DNA from: a virus | DNA length: 20,074 nt | Strand: one strand, 5' to 3' | IMG/VR virus record: IMGVR_UViG_3300006754_000264 | Coordinates: 1-20,074 of that record | Shown here: piece by piece, positions 19,833 through 20,074 of the stretch | How positions within the stretch are numbered: the stretch's first letter is position 1 | How the letters are laid out: each line of letters opens with the position of its first letter | The notes under the pieces: model-generated | Database searches by the model: none | Told to the model about the DNA's origin: nothing | The model's input: only the letters and a program-made list of their open reading frames with translations | Translations under genes and position numbers: made by a program

Positions 19833-20074
19833 GATACTTCAACTTGTTTACGTATTCGTAGGCATAAACCTCACGGTTGCCTTTAATACCCCATCCCAAC
19901 CAACGATAAGCAGCATTCATATAGTAACTAACAGTCTGCCCACTACCTTCAAAATAAGGAAGTTGTGTCTGGAAGATATTCTCATTAATCATATAACGAG
20001 TCTGACCTTCTAGACTGCTTGGATCACAATCGTACTTTGCACAGAATTTACCTAAGTTATTATATCGACCTGCA
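19825..20074 (-). CDS. C-terminal part of a phage-tail-lysozyme-like protein (partial)
   Basis: An open frame enters from the right edge and ends at TAA 19825-19827, giving the last 82 residues. 'RYNNLGKFCAKYDCDPSSLE' followed by 'GQTRYMINENIF' resembles the middle of the phage tail lysozyme family (the 'L..FA...g....l..Q..f...E' pattern that follows the catalytic Glu). 'MNAAYRWLGWGIKGNREVYA' with the terminal helix resembles the end of the same domain. Such enzymes cut peptidoglycan during infection or lysis. The catalytic Glu would lie beyond the window, so the call is tentative. The stop codon overlaps the -10 of the tRNA-Asp promoter. Confidence 0.5.
   Translation of the reverse strand, partial: AGRYNNLGKFCAKYDCDPSSLEGQTRYMINENIFQTQLPYFEGSGQTVSYYMNAAYRWLGWGIKGNREVYAYEYVNKLKYLV

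Noticed and set aside
1-20074. CRISPR array, insertion sequence, integrase or attachment site
   Set aside because: No spaced direct repeats, transposase or integrase motifs, or tRNA-end duplications were seen anywhere in the window.

Overview
This window comes from a tailed double-stranded DNA phage with a contractile tail (myovirus), almost certainly a cyanophage. The virion genes are tail sheath, prohead protease–scaffold, capsid cement, major capsid, and neck/tail-completion proteins. The cyanobacterial-host signature is a transaldolase (talC), the Calvin-cycle inhibitor CP12, and a circularly permuted two-piece tmRNA of the kind marine picocyanobacteria have. The family-A DNA polymerase resembles mitochondrial DNA polymerase gamma. 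From memory, this combination matches the lineage of Synechococcus phage S-TIM5 (a myovirus with a mitochondrial-like polymerase). I could not run a search, so that placement is inference.

Layout. (1) 2-160: tail end of a plus-strand gene. (2) 149-1600, minus strand: four small early-type genes ending in a dCMP deaminase and an unknown protein, with a near-consensus sigma70 promoter at 926-954. (3) 1681-11640, plus strand: the virion block. It holds three small genes (the first resembles a tail assembly chaperone), an exceptionally long tail sheath, a Mu-gpI-like protease–scaffold fusion, a capsid cement protein, the major capsid protein, an intrinsic terminator with a UUCG loop, then Mu gp36-like and gp37-like neck/tail proteins. 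(4) 11637-20074, minus strand: replication, host takeover and RNA genes. Read in transcription order (right to left) these are: a phage-lysozyme-like C-terminus, tRNA-Asp(GUC), two conserved small proteins, the permuted tmRNA, talC, tRNA-Ala(UGC), two small proteins, a staphylococcal-nuclease-like protein, cp12, a membrane protein, a run of tiny overlapping genes, a 170-aa cyanophage-type protein, a PPP-family phosphoesterase, the gamma-like DNA polymerase and a small protein.

How it fits together. CP12 plus transaldolase is the known cyanophage strategy of slowing the Calvin cycle and pushing carbon through the pentose phosphate pathway, which supplies NADPH and ribose for nucleotides. The dCMP deaminase feeds dUMP/dTMP synthesis and the polymerase uses the products. 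The tRNAs and tmRNA support translation. Minus-strand takeover and replication genes have near-perfect host sigma70 promoters. I see no such promoter before the plus-strand virion genes, which suggests these are expressed later by a different route.

The most unusual item is the phage-encoded permuted tmRNA at about 19055-19272. Its acceptor and coding pieces are separated by only 4 nt, it has a G3-U70 pair, and it has its own tag peptide, ANNIVSFSRTRQLVTA. Several genes are too short or too overlapped to be found by simple ORF calling. They are the 55-aa membrane protein at 15805-15972, the 53-aa protein at 17885-18046, and possibly a 24-aa ORF at 16467-16541.
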